Source: Sva-07 sp963828415 (GTDB taxonomy: Bacteria > Actinomycetota > Acidimicrobiia > Acidimicrobiales > Ilumatobacteraceae). Taken from it: DNA of 64,000 bases. The notes under the pieces were generated by a model. It was given only the letters and a program-made list of their open reading frames with translations. It made no database searches and was not told the DNA's origin. Each line of letters begins with the position of its first letter. The first letter of the stretch is position 1. The DNA lies in NCBI GenBank assembly GCA_963828415.1, contig CAWHEI010000015.1, positions 124,001 to 188,000 of the forward strand. Direction: 5' to 3'. Both the position numbers and the translations under genes were made by a program. Of this stretch, positions 62,837 through 64,000 are shown piece after piece.

Positions 62837-63321
62837 GGCCCCTGGTGATCGGCGTGGGCAATCGCTGGCGCGGCGACGACGGCATCGGTCCGAAGACGAT
62901 CGAGGCGCTCGCCGCGCTCGGCGCCGACGGCCCTGAGGCTGATCTGGTTGCACTCGACGGCGAGCCGGGCCGGTTGGTCGCCGTCTGGGAGGGCCGGTCG
63001 CGCGTCGTGATCGTCGACGCCATTGTCACCGGTGACGCGTCGGGAACGGTCCATTGCATTGCGGCGCACCCCGGTGCCGGCCCCGACCGGATCGATGGTT
63101 GGCAGACAGCAACCGGCTCGCACGGCAACGGCATCGCCGCGGCGATCGCTCTGGGCCGCGCGCTCGACAGGCTTCCCGAACAGCTGGTGGTGGTCGGCGT
63201 CGAACCCGGCTGCCTCGATCACGGCGACGAGTTGTCGCCCGCGGTCGCCGCCGCGATCGACATCGTCACCGAGCTGGTCACCCACGTCGTCAACGAGGAC
63301 CTCGATTCCCCATGTGCCTGA
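62833..63321 (+). CDS. Hydrogenase maturation protease (HyaD/HybD-like)
   Basis: A 162-aa protease: VIGVGNRWRGDDGIGPKTIE, the metal-binding Asp in RSRVVIVDAIV and the His in TATGSHGNGIAAAI. It trims the C-terminal extension of the large subunit once nickel is loaded. ATG 62833 overlaps the large-subunit stop. Confidence 0.88.
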   Translation: MRPLVIGVGNRWRGDDGIGPKTIEALAALGADGPEADLVALDGEPGRLVAVWEGRSRVVIVDAIVTGDASGTVHCIAAHPGAGPDRIDGWQTATGSHGNGIAAAIALGRALDRLPEQLVVVGVEPGCLDHGDELSPAVAAAIDIVTELVTHVVNEDLDSPCA

Positions 63322-63575
63322 GCGATCTCGGTCGAGTCGTCGATGTCGACGAGGCGCGCCACAGCGTGTCCGTCGACGTCGGCGATCGCGTCATCCAGGT
63401 GTCGACGGTGACGCTCGGGCTCGACGGTCCCTCGCCGGCCATCGGTGACTGGCTCGTCGTCCACACCGGATTCGCCGTCGAACGCCTCACCGAAGCGGCA
63501 GCCGACGAGATTCAGCAAGCGCGACGCGGGCTCGCCCCGTCGACGCTCGAACTCGACCCGAAGGAGCGGTCATGA
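63312..63575 (+). CDS. hypC: HypC/HybG-family maturation chaperone
   Basis: An 87-aa protein starting MC, as required for HypC proteins (the Cys forms the thiolate complex), with RVVDVDEARHSVSVDVGDRV and GDWLVVHTGFAVERLTEAA. It carries the Fe(CN)2CO precursor to the large subunit. The remaining hyp genes are not in the window. It overlaps both neighbours. Confidence 0.87.
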   Translation: MCLSDLGRVVDVDEARHSVSVDVGDRVIQVSTVTLGLDGPSPAIGDWLVVHTGFAVERLTEAAADEIQQARRGLAPSTLELDPKERS

Positions 63576-64000
63576 CGAACACCATGCGCAACACCGGCCT
63601 CGCCCTCGCGGGCGTGACCGCCGTCGTCTCCGGTCTCTCCGTCTTCGTGAACGGCTACGGCGTCGCCCACTTCGACGATGCCACCACGTACACCACCGCC
63701 AAGAACCTCGTCACCGCCGTGGTCCTGATGGTGGCCGTCGTCGTGATGCGCGGGCGACGGGCGCCCGACGCTGCGGCACCTCCGACCGCGAGCGCGGCGA
63801 CGCGCACGCGTCGCGACACCGCAACGCTGGCCGCGATCGCGGTCATCGGAGGCAGCGTGCCGTTCGTGTTGTTCTTCGAGGGCCTGGCTCAGGTCTCGTC
63901 GACCAACGCAGCGTTCATCCACAAGACGCTGGTCGCGTGGGTGGCGATCATGGCGGTGGCGTTCCTGGGCGAACGCGTCACGGTCTGGCACGTGACGGCG
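63572..64000 (+). CDS. DMT-superfamily (EamA) transporter, N-terminal part
   Basis: The first 143 residues, read to the window edge. Four hydrophobic segments (GLALAGVTAVVSGLSVFVNG, VTAVVLMVAVVVMRG, AIAVIGGSVPFVLFFEGLAQ, AFIHKTLVAWVAIMAVAFLG) in the EamA pattern, with the conserved SSTNAAFIHKTLVAWVAI-like region. ATG 63572 overlaps the hypC stop, so it is cotranscribed with the hydrogenase; a transported substrate linked to hydrogenase work is unknown. Confidence 0.8.
   Translation, partial: MTNTMRNTGLALAGVTAVVSGLSVFVNGYGVAHFDDATTYTTAKNLVTAVVLMVAVVVMRGRRAPDAAAPPTASAATRTRRDTATLAAIAVIGGSVPFVLFFEGLAQVSSTNAAFIHKTLVAWVAIMAVAFLGERVTVWHVTA

Overview
The window is 64 kb of high-GC DNA with dense short-spaced genes on both strands, GTG/TTG starts, a hexamer of the form TANNNT lying 6 nt before many start codons (leaderless transcripts), LuxR/NarL two-component genes, an actinobacterial-type folB-folK-DHPS cluster and LLM/F420-type oxidoreductases. 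This fits an actinobacterium; an Acidimicrobiia/Ilumatobacter-like lineage is my best guess, but it is an inference from style, not from a marker gene. No rRNA, tRNA or CRISPR was seen.

Layout. 0-25 kb is an accessory zone. It starts with an RHH antitoxin cut by the window edge and holds at least seven further type II toxin-antitoxin modules (phd-vapC, four mazEF-like, a vapBC, one more MazF-like), relics of others, a nuclease cluster (GIY-YIG protein, NucS-like PD-(D/E)XK protein, shattered HIT-PLD-helicase-DUF3427 gene) and four copies of a conserved leader that precedes tiny RHH-like ORFs. Between them are metabolic genes (DUF2804, sarcosine-oxidase-like flavoenzyme, esterase, enoyl-CoA hydratase, LLM oxidoreductases, a TetR/PPOX divergent pair with a double operator) and two secreted lipoproteins. 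25-34 kb holds a GST-like gene, a four-gene two-component/ABC exporter operon, a thioesterase, a beta-propeller protein and a ketopantoate-reductase-like gene. 35-41 kb has ackA-pta and the folate genes. 41-48.5 kb is a co-oriented set: RecB-like nuclease/helicase, a class III cyclase-STAND ATPase-TPR regulator, and a subtilisin-like protease translationally coupled to it. 49-52 kb holds a 670-aa nucleotidyltransferase-motif protein overlapping a pentapeptide-repeat gene, a toxin/immunity-like arrangement. 58-64 kb is a group 3b-like [NiFe] hydrogenase operon with its maturation protease, HypC and a DMT transporter.

Two families of palindromic REP-like repeats are scattered through intergenic gaps: family R (about 52 bp, six copies, three in a 72-bp tandem array) and family S (about 51-55 bp, four copies). 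A truncated esterase paralogue is bracketed by one of each.

Many otherwise intact genes (ackA, pta-neighbouring genes, hydrogenase diaphorase, helicase, STAND regulator and others) are each split by one single-base indel, often in a short G run. I read these as probable assembly errors and annotate the genes as continuous; only the HIT-helicase gene has so many breaks that real decay is equally likely.
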